A program made the translations under genes and the position numbers. From Candidatus Puniceispirillum sp. (lineage in GTDB: Bacteria > Pseudomonadota > Alphaproteobacteria > Puniceispirillales > Puniceispirillaceae), in NCBI GenBank assembly GCA_028383305.1, contig JAOEVD010000015.1:1-60523 (forward strand): a DNA stretch of 60,523 nucleotides, given 5' to 3'. The notes under the pieces are model-generated. The model was given only the letters and a program-made list of their open reading frames with translations, searched no databases and was not told the origin of the DNA. This document shows, piece after piece, positions 34,727-43,893 of this stretch (the stretch's first letter is position 1; every line of letters begins with the position of its first letter).

Positions 34727-36106
34727 ATGTTTATGCTGAAAATTCACCGCACCGTCAAAGCAGCGGTTCTCATTGGGTGCATCGAGATAACTTCATCACC
34801 AGCATTAGCCATATCGCTTGACGAGGCGCTGCGCGCCAGTCTGGAAAATTCTTCAGCGATTGCTGCGGCACGGCAAAGCTGGCTTGCAACGCGTGAAGCC
34901 ATTGGCACGAATACATCAACAACTGATCTAACAGCGCGGTTAAACGCCACCGGTTCGGTTGGTCAAATCGACAGCAAGGCTGGTCAAGGCTTTACCAAAT
35001 CGCAATATGTATCAACTGGCGTGACCTTGTCAAAAAACCTTTATGATGGCGGTCAGACCAAAGAAAAGACGCGTCTTGCCAAAATCAATCTTCAGCAAGC
35101 GTCAGCAATCTACGCCAAAACCGAGCAGGGGGTTATTCTTGGCACGATCGAAGCCTATCTCAATGTTTTGAAGGCAGGACGTGAGGTCAAGCTGCACGCT
35201 CGTAATCTTACCCGGCTTGAGGCGCATGTAAATGCAGCCAAAATTCGAGTTGATGCAGGCGCTGCCACACCAACAAGGCTGGCTGAAGCCCGCGCCAGAT
35301 ACGCCCGCGCCCAATCAGACTCAATCCTTGCCGAAACAAGATTGACCAATGCCGAAGACAGCTTTCGGTCACTAACGGGCAAAGATGCAAGCGACTTCAT
35401 CGAACCGTCAGTCACGGGTAATTTGCCGATTGATCTTCTTGATGCCGAAACAAAAGCGCAAGAGGCCCATCCAGATATTTTGGCCGCGATTGCAGCTGAA
35501 CGCGCTGCCGATCAGGCCTTCAACACATTACAAGCCGCGGTTCGCCCGACTTTGGAAGTTAGCCTTTCTGCCAATACAAAAGCCGGAACGGGCACAACAC
35601 TCGACCACGATGAAGTTGCCGCGCAATTGGTGTTTTCATCTCCGCTCATATCAACCAATGCCACCAGTTCAACATCGCGCCGGATCGCCGCCAGTTTCAA
35701 ACAAGCAAAATTGAACCGTGTCGAGGCAACGCGAAAAACCGAAGTTGCTGCACGCGAAGCCTTTCGTAATTGGCAATCAACCGGCATTCGTGTTGATGCG
35801 GTCACGAGCGAGATTGAGGCATTTCGCCTTGTAGCCAAAGGAATCGCCAGCGAAGCGCAATTCGGTCAAAAGACCACGCTTGACCTGCTTGATGCCGAAA
35901 AAGATGTCAATGACGCCGAATTAAGTCTTGTTTCGGCTGAACATAACCAGCTTCTTGCCGCCTTTCGCCTTAAAGCAGCGATAGGCAGCCTAACCGCCGA
36001 ACAGATGGGGCTTGGCGATGTTTTGGGGCAACTATCCGATATGCCGCCGACACGATCGCCGTTTTACAGCGCATTCCCATTTGGTCGCAAGCCGATTACC
36101 GACTAG
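34727..36106 (+). CDS. tolC: TolC-family outer membrane efflux channel
   Basis: This is a protein of about 459 residues with a signal peptide (about residues 8-28, ending SPALA) and two TolC-type helical repeats: SLDEALRASLENS near the start, NLYDGGQTKEKTRLA and DAGAATPTRLAEARARYARA in the first half, and GQKTTLDLLDAEKDVNDAE with LLAAFRLKAAIG in the second. The family forms trimeric tunnels for type I secretion and drug efflux. A GTG at 34709 is an alternative start. The pcm-like gene precedes it and a PopZ-like gene follows with no gap. Confidence 0.88.
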   Translation: MFMLKIHRTVKAAVLIGCIEITSSPALAISLDEALRASLENSSAIAAARQSWLATREAIGTNTSTTDLTARLNATGSVGQIDSKAGQGFTKSQYVSTGVTLSKNLYDGGQTKEKTRLAKINLQQASAIYAKTEQGVILGTIEAYLNVLKAGREVKLHARNLTRLEAHVNAAKIRVDAGAATPTRLAEARARYARAQSDSILAETRLTNAEDSFRSLTGKDASDFIEPSVTGNLPIDLLDAETKAQEAHPDILAAIAAERAADQAFNTLQAAVRPTLEVSLSANTKAGTGTTLDHDEVAAQLVFSSPLISTNATSSTSRRIAASFKQAKLNRVEATRKTEVAAREAFRNWQSTGIRVDAVTSEIEAFRLVAKGIASEAQFGQKTTLDLLDAEKDVNDAELSLVSAEHNQLLAAFRLKAAIGSLTAEQMGLGDVLGQLSDMPPTRSPFYSAFPFGRKPITD

Positions 36107-36637
36107 ATGGACATTTTTAGCGGCCTATCTGGAATGATTGAAACCGCAAGGGCCAAAGCCGCACCAGATGGTGCGTTGTCGTCATCCCGCAAATTGATCC
36201 CGCTTGAAAATGTGGTAGGGAGCTCACCTGATCTGTCACTTGCTGCGACTGATCCTTTGCTCCGTCACCGTCAAAATGGTGATAATATTGGCTATCTTAC
36301 TGATATTATTGACATTAGCGAAGTTGTGATGAGTCCAAGCGCGGTGCCTTCTAAAATGTATTTGCAAGATGCTGACCGGTCAGATCAGGCTGAAAAATCC
36401 GCCAAAACACCAGCATCACCGCAACAATCACCGCAGCCAAAGCCAAGCGGTGAAGCGGGTCAATCAAACCAAAATCAGCCATCTTCGCAATCGCATGATG
36501 ATCTTAAATCCAGCCTTCGCCAGCGGCTTTATGCCAAGATTGATCACTGGCTTGACGAGAATATGGCTGATTTTGGTGAAGATGCGTTGCAAGCCACCCC
36601 ACAAAGTCGTACAAAACCTGTCGATAAACCGGAATAA
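36107..36637 (+). CDS. Divergent PopZ-like (DUF2497) polar organising protein candidate
   Basis: This 176-residue protein has a charged N-terminal region, a proline/glutamine-rich, low-complexity middle (about residues 95-135) and a short helical C-terminus LRQRLYAKIDHWLDENMADF. The last part recalls the LxxWLDENLP core of DUF2497/PopZ, and tolC-popZ-valS is a common alphaproteobacterial order. PopZ forms polar assemblies that anchor the chromosome origin. Here the final conserved helix after WLDENM looks truncated, so the assignment is tentative and rests on synteny, layout and a short motif. It follows tolC directly. Confidence 0.5.
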   Translation: MDIFSGLSGMIETARAKAAPDGALSSSRKLIPLENVVGSSPDLSLAATDPLLRHRQNGDNIGYLTDIIDISEVVMSPSAVPSKMYLQDADRSDQAEKSAKTPASPQQSPQPKPSGEAGQSNQNQPSSQSHDDLKSSLRQRLYAKIDHWLDENMADFGEDALQATPQSRTKPVDKPE

Positions 36638-36738
36638 ACCTGTCATCAGACGTTGATGGCAAACGCCTTTTAATATGACGATTGTGGGCAAGCCTGATAT
36701 TTTATCGTCCAACCACTGATAATGACCAATCTGGAACC

Positions 36739-39396
36739 ATGACCGAGCCAACTTTAGCCAAAACCTACGATCCTAAATCCATTGAAACAAACTGGTATGA
36801 AACATGGCTAGATAGCGGTCATTTCGCCTGTGCGCATGAATCATCGGCAACGCCTTATACCATTATGATGCCGCCACCAAATGTGACTGGCAGCCTGCAT
36901 ATGGGGCATGCGCTGACCTTCACTTTGCAAGATTTGCTGATCCGCTATCATCGCATGGCTGGACGCGATGCCTTATGGCAGCCCGGAACCGATCATGCTG
37001 GCATTGCAACGCAAATGGTTGTTGAACGTCAACTTGCCGAAAAGAACATTAACCGCCGTGATCTGGGGCGGGAGGGTTTTGTCGAAAAAATTTGGGAATG
37101 GAAGACCGAATCTGGCGGCATGATCCATAAACAGCTTCGCCGCCTTGGGGCGTCGGCTGACTGGCAGCGCGAACGTTTTACCATGGATGACGGGCTGTCG
37201 GCGGCGGTGATAAAAACCTTTGTGCAAATGCATCGTGAAGGGTTGATTTACCGTGACAAGCGTTTGGTGAATTGGGATCCAAAGCTAATGACGGCCATTT
37301 CTGACCTTGAGGTTGAACAGATTGAACAGAAAAGTTCAATGTGGCACATTAGGTATCGCATTGAAGGCACTGAAAATACATATATTTCTATTGCCACAAC
37401 ACGTCCCGAAACAATGCTTGGCGATGGCGCTGTTGCGGTTAATCCCGAAGATGAGCGCTATCAGCATTTGATCGGCAAAATGGCCATTCTGCCATTATCA
37501 AACCGGCCAATCCCAATCATTGCTGATGAATATGCCAAAATGGATAAGGGCTCAGGAGCGGTGAAAATCACACCAGCGCATGATTTCAACGATTTTGAGG
37601 TTGGCCGCCGGCATGATTTGCCGTTAATCAATCTGATGACCGCAACCGCCGCGATGGAAACGATCCCAGAAATTCCTTCAAAATATCAAGGGCTCGACCG
37701 GTATGATGCGCGGCGTCTGATTTTGGCGGATCTTGAGGCTGAGGGCATGTTGGTTCAAGAAGAAATTCTCGATAATGTGGTACCGCATGGTGACCGTTCG
37801 GGCGTTGTGATCGAACCATGGCTGATGGATCAATGGTATGTGAATGCCGAAAAGCTGGCGCAACCAGCGATCAAAGCCGTTGAGGATGGGCGCACCAAAT
37901 TTGTGCCAGAGCGTTGGAACAAGACCTATTTTGAATGGATGCGCAATATCCAGCCTTGGTGTATTTCGCGCCAGCTTTGGTGGGGTCACCGGATTCCAGC
38001 ATGGTATGGGCCAGACGGGCAGGTTTTTGTCGAAGCGAATGAAGATGACGCTTTGGCTTCGGCAACCAAACATTATGGCAAGGCGGTTGAACTGACCCGC
38101 GATAATGATGTTTTGGACACATGGTTTTCAAGCGGGTTATGGCCGTTTTCAACGCTTGGCTGGCCAGATAACACGGCTGAATTAAAACGCTATTATCCAG
38201 GCGATGTTCTGGTAACCGGTTTTGATATTATCTTTTTCTGGGTTGCCCGCATGATGATGATGGGCATGCATTTCATGGATGGCGAAGTGCCGTTCCGTGA
38301 GGTCTATATTCATGCGCTGGTTCGTGACGAAAAAGGCCAAAAAATGTCGAAATCCAAAGGCAATGTTCTCGATCCTTTGGAACTTATCGATCAATATGGC
38401 GCTGACTCTTTGCGGTTCACCTTGGCGGCGATGGCAGCGCAAGGACGAGACATCAAAATGTCGACAACACGGCTTGAGGGTTATCGGAATTTTACCACCA
38501 AAATCTGGAATGCCTGTCGCTTTTTGCAGATGAATGGCTGTACCGGATCGGCGGCAATCGACCTGTCGAATGTAAAAGAGCCAATCAATAAATGGATCGT
38601 GTCTGAATATAGTGATGCGATTGAAAAAACCACCAAGGCGATCGAGCTTTACCGGTTTAACGAAGCTGCTGACGCGCTTTATCACTTTATCTGGAGTTCC
38701 TATTGCAATTGGTATGTCGAGCTTATCAAACCAAGCCTGAACGATGATGATGCCGATGCCGCGGCTGAAACACGCGCCACTGCCAGCACTATTTTGGAAG
38801 GTACGTTGCGCCTGCTTCATCCCTTCATGCCGTTCCTGACTGAGGAACTGAACCGTGAAATCTTTGCAAGCGATGATCTGTTGATTGCCGCAAGCTGGCC
38901 TGAGCCGGTGACGGCAGATGAGGGAAGTGCGGTTATTGAATTGCGGTTCTTGATCCAGCTTATCACCGAAATCCGCTATATTCGCGCTGAAATGAATGTT
39001 CCTTTATCGGCCAAGCCGACCTTGCATTTGCGCGGGACAAGCGATCTTCAGCAACGCGCGATCGACAACCAGCAGGCCGCCTTGTTACGTTTGGCGCGGC
39101 TTGACGGCATTGCCCCTGTCGACAGCTTTGCCAAAGGCAGCGCACGCGGCAGTGTTGATGGCATGGAAATTGGTCTTCCGCTTGCCGATATTCTGGATTT
39201 GACCGCCGAGGCCGCGCGCCTAAATAAGGAAATTGGGGGCGTTACCGCCGAAATTGAAAAAATTTCAAAAAAGCTCGATAATCCAGGCTTTATTGCCAAA
39301 GCCCCCGAAGATGTTGTGGCTGAAAACCGCCGCCGTCTTGATGAAGAAAATACACGCCTAAATGGCCTAACCGCTGCCTTGAACCGGCTTGGTTAA
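36739..39396 (+). CDS. valS: Valyl-tRNA synthetase
   Basis: This class I aminoacyl-tRNA synthetase has about 885 residues. Visible features are the HIGH-type motif (NVTGSLHMGHAL), the tryptophan-rich CP1 editing domain, the KMSKS loop (GQKMSKSKGNVLDP) and the C-terminal coiled coil (LTAEAARLNKEIGGVTAEI) typical of ValRS. The ATG at 36739, beginning MTEPTLAKTYDPKSIE, is preferred over 36682, which adds 19 unrelated residues. It follows the popZ-like gene and precedes ilvD, with about 60 bases between. Confidence 0.95.
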   Translation: MTEPTLAKTYDPKSIETNWYETWLDSGHFACAHESSATPYTIMMPPPNVTGSLHMGHALTFTLQDLLIRYHRMAGRDALWQPGTDHAGIATQMVVERQLAEKNINRRDLGREGFVEKIWEWKTESGGMIHKQLRRLGASADWQRERFTMDDGLSAAVIKTFVQMHREGLIYRDKRLVNWDPKLMTAISDLEVEQIEQKSSMWHIRYRIEGTENTYISIATTRPETMLGDGAVAVNPEDERYQHLIGKMAILPLSNRPIPIIADEYAKMDKGSGAVKITPAHDFNDFEVGRRHDLPLINLMTATAAMETIPEIPSKYQGLDRYDARRLILADLEAEGMLVQEEILDNVVPHGDRSGVVIEPWLMDQWYVNAEKLAQPAIKAVEDGRTKFVPERWNKTYFEWMRNIQPWCISRQLWWGHRIPAWYGPDGQVFVEANEDDALASATKHYGKAVELTRDNDVLDTWFSSGLWPFSTLGWPDNTAELKRYYPGDVLVTGFDIIFFWVARMMMMGMHFMDGEVPFREVYIHALVRDEKGQKMSKSKGNVLDPLELIDQYGADSLRFTLAAMAAQGRDIKMSTTRLEGYRNFTTKIWNACRFLQMNGCTGSAAIDLSNVKEPINKWIVSEYSDAIEKTTKAIELYRFNEAADALYHFIWSSYCNWYVELIKPSLNDDDADAAAETRATASTILEGTLRLLHPFMPFLTEELNREIFASDDLLIAASWPEPVTADEGSAVIELRFLIQLITEIRYIRAEMNVPLSAKPTLHLRGTSDLQQRAIDNQQAALLRLARLDGIAPVDSFAKGSARGSVDGMEIGLPLADILDLTAEAARLNKEIGGVTAEIEKISKKLDNPGFIAKAPEDVVAENRRRLDEENTRLNGLTAALNRLG

Positions 39397-39456
39397 GCCA
39401 AAGACAGCCATTTGATCGGGTCGTTTACGATCCGTGACGTTAAAGGAGAGTTTAAA

Positions 39457-41187
39457 ATGCCTGATAGCATCAAGCCAATTGATAAAAGCAATTTGCCAAG
39501 CCGCCATGTTTCGGTCGGTCCTGAAAAGGCACCACACCGGTCATATTACTATGCGATGGGCATGACCGAAGAAGAAATCAACCAGCCGCTTGTTGGCGTT
39601 GTTTCCACTTGGAATGAGGCCGCACCGTGTAACATTGCGCTTGCGCGTCAGGCACAGGCTGCCAAACGCGGTGTTCGCGAACATGCTGGCACCCCACGCG
39701 AATTTACCACCATTACTGTTACCGATGGAATCGCCATGGGTCATGCAGGGATGAAATCATCGCTTGTCAGCCGTGAAGTGATCGCCGATTCGATTGAATT
39801 GACCGTTCGTGGCCATTGCTATGATGCTGTTGTTGGTCTTGCTGGCTGTGACAAATCACTTCCTGGTGTGATGATGGCGATGGCGCGGTTGAATGTCCCA
39901 TCAGTCTTTATGTATGGCGGTTCAATCCTGCCTGGCCGGTTCAAAGACAAAGACGTCACTGTTCAGGATGTTTTCGAAGCTGTTGGCGCACATGCCGCCG
40001 GCAATATGTCTGATGAAGATTTGCACGAGCTGGAATGCGTTGCCTGCCCAAGCGCAGGGTCATGTGGCGGCCAGTTTACCGCCAATACAATGGCGTGTGT
40101 ATCCGAGGCGATTGGCCTTGCCATCCCGGGTTCAGCAGGCGCACCAGCACCGTATGAATCGCGTGATGAATATGCCTATCATTCAGGCCGCATCGTGATG
40201 GATCTTGTGCGTGCCAATCTTCGGCCGCGTGATATTCTGACCCGCAAAGCCTTTGAAAATGCCGCAACTGTTGTTGCAGCCTCAGGCGGATCAACCAATG
40301 CCGGTTTGCATTTGCCTGCACTGGCATCGGAATGCGGTATTGATTTCGACCTTCATGATGTTGCCGAAATCTTCAAGAAAACCCCCTATATCGCCGATCT
40401 GAAACCGGGTGGGCGTTATGTGGCGCGTGACATGTTTGAAATTGGCGGCGTTCCGGTTTTGATGAAGACCCTTCTTGATGGTGGGTTCCTGCATGGTGAT
40501 TGCATCACTGTTACCGGCAAAACCATTGCCGAAAATCTGGCCGATGTGACATTCCCGACAAACCAGGACGTGGTTCGGACAACCGATGCACCATTGTCAC
40601 CGACAGGCGGCGTTGTTGGACTTCGCGGCAATCTTGCCCCTGAAGGTGCCATCGTTAAGGTTGCTGGCATGAAAAACCTGAAATTCACCGGCAAAGCCCG
40701 CTGTTTTGATTGTGAAGAAGACGCTTTTGCTGCGGTTGAACGCCGTGACTATCAAGAAGGCGATGTTTTAGTGATTCGCTATGAAGGGCCAAAAGGCGGT
40801 CCGGGCATGCGCGAAATGCTGGCCACCACCGCGGCGCTTTATGGACAGGGCGCTGGTGATACGGTTGCTTTGATCACTGATGGTCGTTTCTCTGGTGCAA
40901 CGCGGGGCTTTTGTGTTGGCCATGTTGGGCCTGAGGCGGCCGTAGGCGGACCGATCGGCCTGTTGCAAGATGGCGACATCATCATTATCGACGCAGAAAC
41001 AGGAACAATTGAAGTTGATCTTGATGAGGTCGAATTGGCAAAAAGACGCGAAGCATGGAAACCGCGTGGAACCGATTACAATGCTGGTGCCATCTGGAAA
41101 TATGCACAAACCGTTGGGTCAGCCGAGAAGGGTGCTTTAACCCATCCGGGCGGCAAGGCAGAGACCCATATGTATGCTGATATCTAA
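39457..41187 (+). CDS. ilvD: Dihydroxy-acid dehydratase
   Basis: IlvD dehydrates 2,3-dihydroxy acids in valine, isoleucine and leucine synthesis. The 576-residue protein contains the iron-sulfur cysteines in [11 protein letters not shown] and [16 protein letters not shown], and a third in CFDCEEDAF. It has the conserved [19 protein letters not shown] near the C-terminus. It starts at ATG 39457 after AAAGGAGAG. A strong terminator lies 23 bases after the stop. The neighbours are valS upstream and convergent xthA downstream. Confidence 0.95.
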   Translation: MPDSIKPIDKSNLPSRHVSVGPEKAPHRSYYYAMGMTEEEINQPLVGVVSTWNEAAPCNIALARQAQAAKRGVREHAGTPREFTTITVTDGIAMGHAGMKSSLVSREVIADSIELTVRGHCYDAVVGLAGCDKSLPGVMMAMARLNVPSVFMYGGSILPGRFKDKDVTVQDVFEAVGAHAAGNMSDEDLHELECVACPSAGSCGGQFTANTMACVSEAIGLAIPGSAGAPAPYESRDEYAYHSGRIVMDLVRANLRPRDILTRKAFENAATVVAASGGSTNAGLHLPALASECGIDFDLHDVAEIFKKTPYIADLKPGGRYVARDMFEIGGVPVLMKTLLDGGFLHGDCITVTGKTIAENLADVTFPTNQDVVRTTDAPLSPTGGVVGLRGNLAPEGAIVKVAGMKNLKFTGKARCFDCEEDAFAAVERRDYQEGDVLVIRYEGPKGGPGMREMLATTAALYGQGAGDTVALITDGRFSGATRGFCVGHVGPEAAVGGPIGLLQDGDIIIIDAETGTIEVDLDEVELAKRREAWKPRGTDYNAGAIWKYAQTVGSAEKGALTHPGGKAETHMYADI

Positions 41188-41209
41188 AACCAAACCAGAA
41201 ATGCGAAAA

Positions 41210-41237
41210 GCCGGATCAGTTTGATCCAGCTTTTTTG
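41210..41237. terminator. Bidirectional terminator between ilvD and xthA
   Basis: The stem GCCGGATCA (41210-41218) and TGATCCAGC (41222-41230) with loop GTT is followed by TTTTTTG on the plus strand and by CTTTTCG on the minus strand. It can stop ilvD (rightward) and xthA (leftward) transcripts. One mismatch interrupts the stem. Confidence 0.75.
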
Positions 41238-41262
41238 TTTGGGACGATTGAAAATTTCGTGG

Positions 41263-42033
41263 CTAGGCGCGAAGCTGGCACCAAATCGGGGTATGGTCAG
41301 ATGGTTTTTCCAACCCGCGTGGTGCCCGATCAATTCCAACATCTTCGAGCCGGTCAAGCGCTTCGGGCGACAGCAATAAATGATCAATCCGCACGCCATG
41401 ATCGCGCTGCCACGCACCAGCTTGATAATCCCAATAACTATAAAAAACGCCCGTTGGATTCAGGCTGCGAAGCGCATCGGCATAGCCTTTGTGAAGAAGG
41501 CTGCGAAACGCGCCTCGGCTTTCGGGTCTTGTTAGGGCATCACCAGCCCAGCCTGCGGGATCATAGCAATCGATATCATCGGGAATGACGTTAAAATCAC
41601 CACCAAGAATTACCGGCTTTTCATCATTTAGCAAAGCGAGGGCGCGGGCTTGAAGACGCGCCATCCAGCCAAGTTTATAGTCAAATTTGGGGCCGGGTGC
41701 TGGATTGCCATTCGGCAGATAAATTGTTGCCACCCGAAAGCCATTAATGGTGGCTTCCATATAGCGTGCCTGTTCATCTTCGGCGTCGCCTTCCAGCCCC
41801 ATAACAATATCGTCGATCGGAAACCGGCTTACAATCGCCACCCCATTGTAACTTTTCTGGCCATGAAAGGCGACATGCCATCCCATCGCCTGAAACGCAT
41901 CAATTGGGAAATTCACATCTTGCGATTTTGTTTCTTGAATTAACAAGACATCGCACGGATCAGTCGCAAGCCAACCGGTTACAATATCCAGCCGTGCCTT
42001 GATTGAATTCACATTCCAGCTGGCAACCCGCAT
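41263..42033 (-). CDS. xthA: Exodeoxyribonuclease III
   Basis: This AP endonuclease/3' exonuclease for base-excision repair has about 256 residues from ATG 42033. The EEP family motifs are ASWNVNSIKARL, LLIQETKSQ, NGVAIVSRF, GGDFNVIPDDIDCYDP and the C-terminal RIDHLLLSPE ... SDHTPIW. It follows erpA on the same strand, separated by five bases, so both are likely co-transcribed. An upstream ATG at 42069 would overlap erpA. Confidence 0.93.
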   Translation of the reverse strand: MRVASWNVNSIKARLDIVTGWLATDPCDVLLIQETKSQDVNFPIDAFQAMGWHVAFHGQKSYNGVAIVSRFPIDDIVMGLEGDAEDEQARYMEATINGFRVATIYLPNGNPAPGPKFDYKLGWMARLQARALALLNDEKPVILGGDFNVIPDDIDCYDPAGWAGDALTRPESRGAFRSLLHKGYADALRSLNPTGVFYSYWDYQAGAWQRDHGVRIDHLLLSPEALDRLEDVGIDRAPRGLEKPSDHTPIWCQLRA

Positions 42034-42038
42034 GATGG

Positions 42039-42419
42039 TTAAACAGAAAAAGACGTGCCGCAGCCGCAAGATGCGGTTGCGTTCGGATTGGTCACGGCAA
42101 AATATGATCCCATCAAATCCTGCACATAATCCAGTTCGGCATGGTCAATTAACTCGATCGACATATCATCAACGACTACATCCACCCCATGCGCGGTGAA
42201 TACGATGTCATCATCATTACGCTTTTGATCGATGCTGAAATCATATTGAAAGCCCGAACAGCCGCCGCCAAGCACCGCAACGCGGAAAAAGCTGCCCTCA
42301 GGCTCGCCACTCAGCATATGCTGAATGCGTTCAGCGGCTGACAAGCTTAGGCCGAATACGCCAGCATTTGGCTGTATCGCGGCGGGTGCGCTGGTTTCCA
42401 TATTGCTTTGTTCGCTCAT
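42039..42419 (-). CDS. erpA: Iron-sulfur cluster insertion protein (A-type)
   Basis: ErpA delivers iron-sulfur clusters to target proteins. The 126-residue protein has the three conserved cysteines in GGGCSGFQYDF and SCGCGTSF, and the family's YVQDLMGSYFAV. It starts at ATG 42419 (MSEQSN); reading further upstream adds 45 residues with no family resemblance. The order erpA-xthA on this strand, divergent from dgt, is standard in alphaproteobacteria. Confidence 0.9.
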   Translation of the reverse strand: MSEQSNMETSAPAAIQPNAGVFGLSLSAAERIQHMLSGEPEGSFFRVAVLGGGCSGFQYDFSIDQKRNDDDIVFTAHGVDVVVDDMSIELIDHAELDYVQDLMGSYFAVTNPNATASCGCGTSFSV

Positions 42420-42641
42420 TTGACGGCCTTTTGCTGATTGCTTTTCGCTTATTTGAATATGGCTCCAGATTGCCTGCAAATCAAGGTTAACAGACAAGCC
42501 AAGGCAAAAAGCCAATTGATTGCCCTGCGCAACGATTGCGGTTTTTTGCCGCAACGCCTACATTGATTTGAAATCTGGGCAATATTACCCAAGAATTGCA
42601 TCACCAGCCATTAGTTTTGGTGGGGTTGCCAAGACGCATGA

Positions 42642-43859
42642 ATGAACAGGTGCAATGTGACTGAAAATATCGAACATCGTACCCTAGCGGTCTATGCCAG
42701 TCATGGACCGGCAAGCCGCGGCCGTTTTTTGGATGAGCAGGAACATCAATCCCCAACCAGCCGCACACCATTTCAGCGTGACCGTGACCGCATCATCCAT
42801 TCAGGCGCATTTCGGCGGCTAAAACATAAAACACAGGTCTTTGTCTATCATGAGGGCGATTATTTCCGGACGCGCCTTACTCATTCACTCGAGGTTGCGC
42901 AGGTCGCACGATCAATGGCGCGGGCGCTTAAGCTGAATGATGATTTGGCCGAAGCCGTGGCGCTTGCGCATGATCTGGGTCATACGCCTTTTGGCCATGC
43001 TGGTGAAGACGCACTTAACCGGCTGATGACTGAGCATGGCGGTTTTGACCATAATGAACAAACGGTTCGGGTGCTAACCCAGCTTGAACAGCGCTATGCC
43101 GGTTTTGACGGGCTGAACCTGTCATGGGAAACGCTTGAAGGTGTTGTAAAACATCATGGTGCCATCAAAGATCGCACCACGCTTCGCCCAGCCATTATCG
43201 CCATTGATAAAAATATGGATTTGCAACTCGAGCGCCATTCATCAGCCGAGGCGCAACTGGCGAATCTGGCCGATGATATTGCCTATCTTTCGCATGATTT
43301 TGACGATGCGCTTCGTGCTGGCCTATTCAGCATCGACGATATACGACCATTGCCACAGGTGGGAAAGGCGCTGTTAGATATCGAAAAAAATCACGGCAAT
43401 TTAGAATTGAGCCGGATCACCCATGAATTGGTGCGGCGGTTAATTTCGGTTTTTGTCGAGGATATGCTTGGCGTATCGGCTGGCAATCTAACGGCATTGC
43501 AGGCCAAGCATGCAGATGATATCCGCAATCACAAAATGCCAGTGATCGGCTTTTCATCGGGCATGGCAGCTGATCTGGAAACCTTGCGCGGGTTTCTGTT
43601 CAAAAACATGTGGCGGCATTATAAAGTGAACCGTATGACAAGTAAGGCAAAACGGGTGGTGACAGATCTGTTTGATTTGTTTATGTCCGAACCCAACACA
43701 TTGCCAAGTGACTGGCAATTTAGTGGTGGAAAAGCCCTGAGCGACATGACAAATAGCGATCGGGCACGTATTATCGCCGACTATATTGCCTCAATGACCG
43801 ACCGCTATGCCATTATCGAACATGAACGCCTTTTCGATCTTGGCCCCATTTTACGATAG
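42642..43859 (+). CDS. dgt: Deoxyguanosinetriphosphate triphosphohydrolase-like protein
   Basis: This 405-residue HD-domain protein cleaves dNTPs to deoxynucleosides and triphosphate. Motifs include FQRDRDRIIHSGAFRRLKHKTQVF, the HD pair HSLEVAQVARS and ALAHDLGHTPFGHAGED, and the substrate-region HHGAIK. It starts at ATG 42642; a GTG at 42657 is an alternative. It is divergent from erpA and overlaps only the untranslated lead of argS, which follows 34 bases later. dgt and argS probably share a transcript. Confidence 0.9.
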   Translation: MNRCNVTENIEHRTLAVYASHGPASRGRFLDEQEHQSPTSRTPFQRDRDRIIHSGAFRRLKHKTQVFVYHEGDYFRTRLTHSLEVAQVARSMARALKLNDDLAEAVALAHDLGHTPFGHAGEDALNRLMTEHGGFDHNEQTVRVLTQLEQRYAGFDGLNLSWETLEGVVKHHGAIKDRTTLRPAIIAIDKNMDLQLERHSSAEAQLANLADDIAYLSHDFDDALRAGLFSIDDIRPLPQVGKALLDIEKNHGNLELSRITHELVRRLISVFVEDMLGVSAGNLTALQAKHADDIRNHKMPVIGFSSGMAADLETLRGFLFKNMWRHYKVNRMTSKAKRVVTDLFDLFMSEPNTLPSDWQFSGGKALSDMTNSDRARIIADYIASMTDRYAIIEHERLFDLGPILR

Positions 43860-43893
43860 ATCCTGTTTGCGGATAGAGAAAAGACCCGATTAC

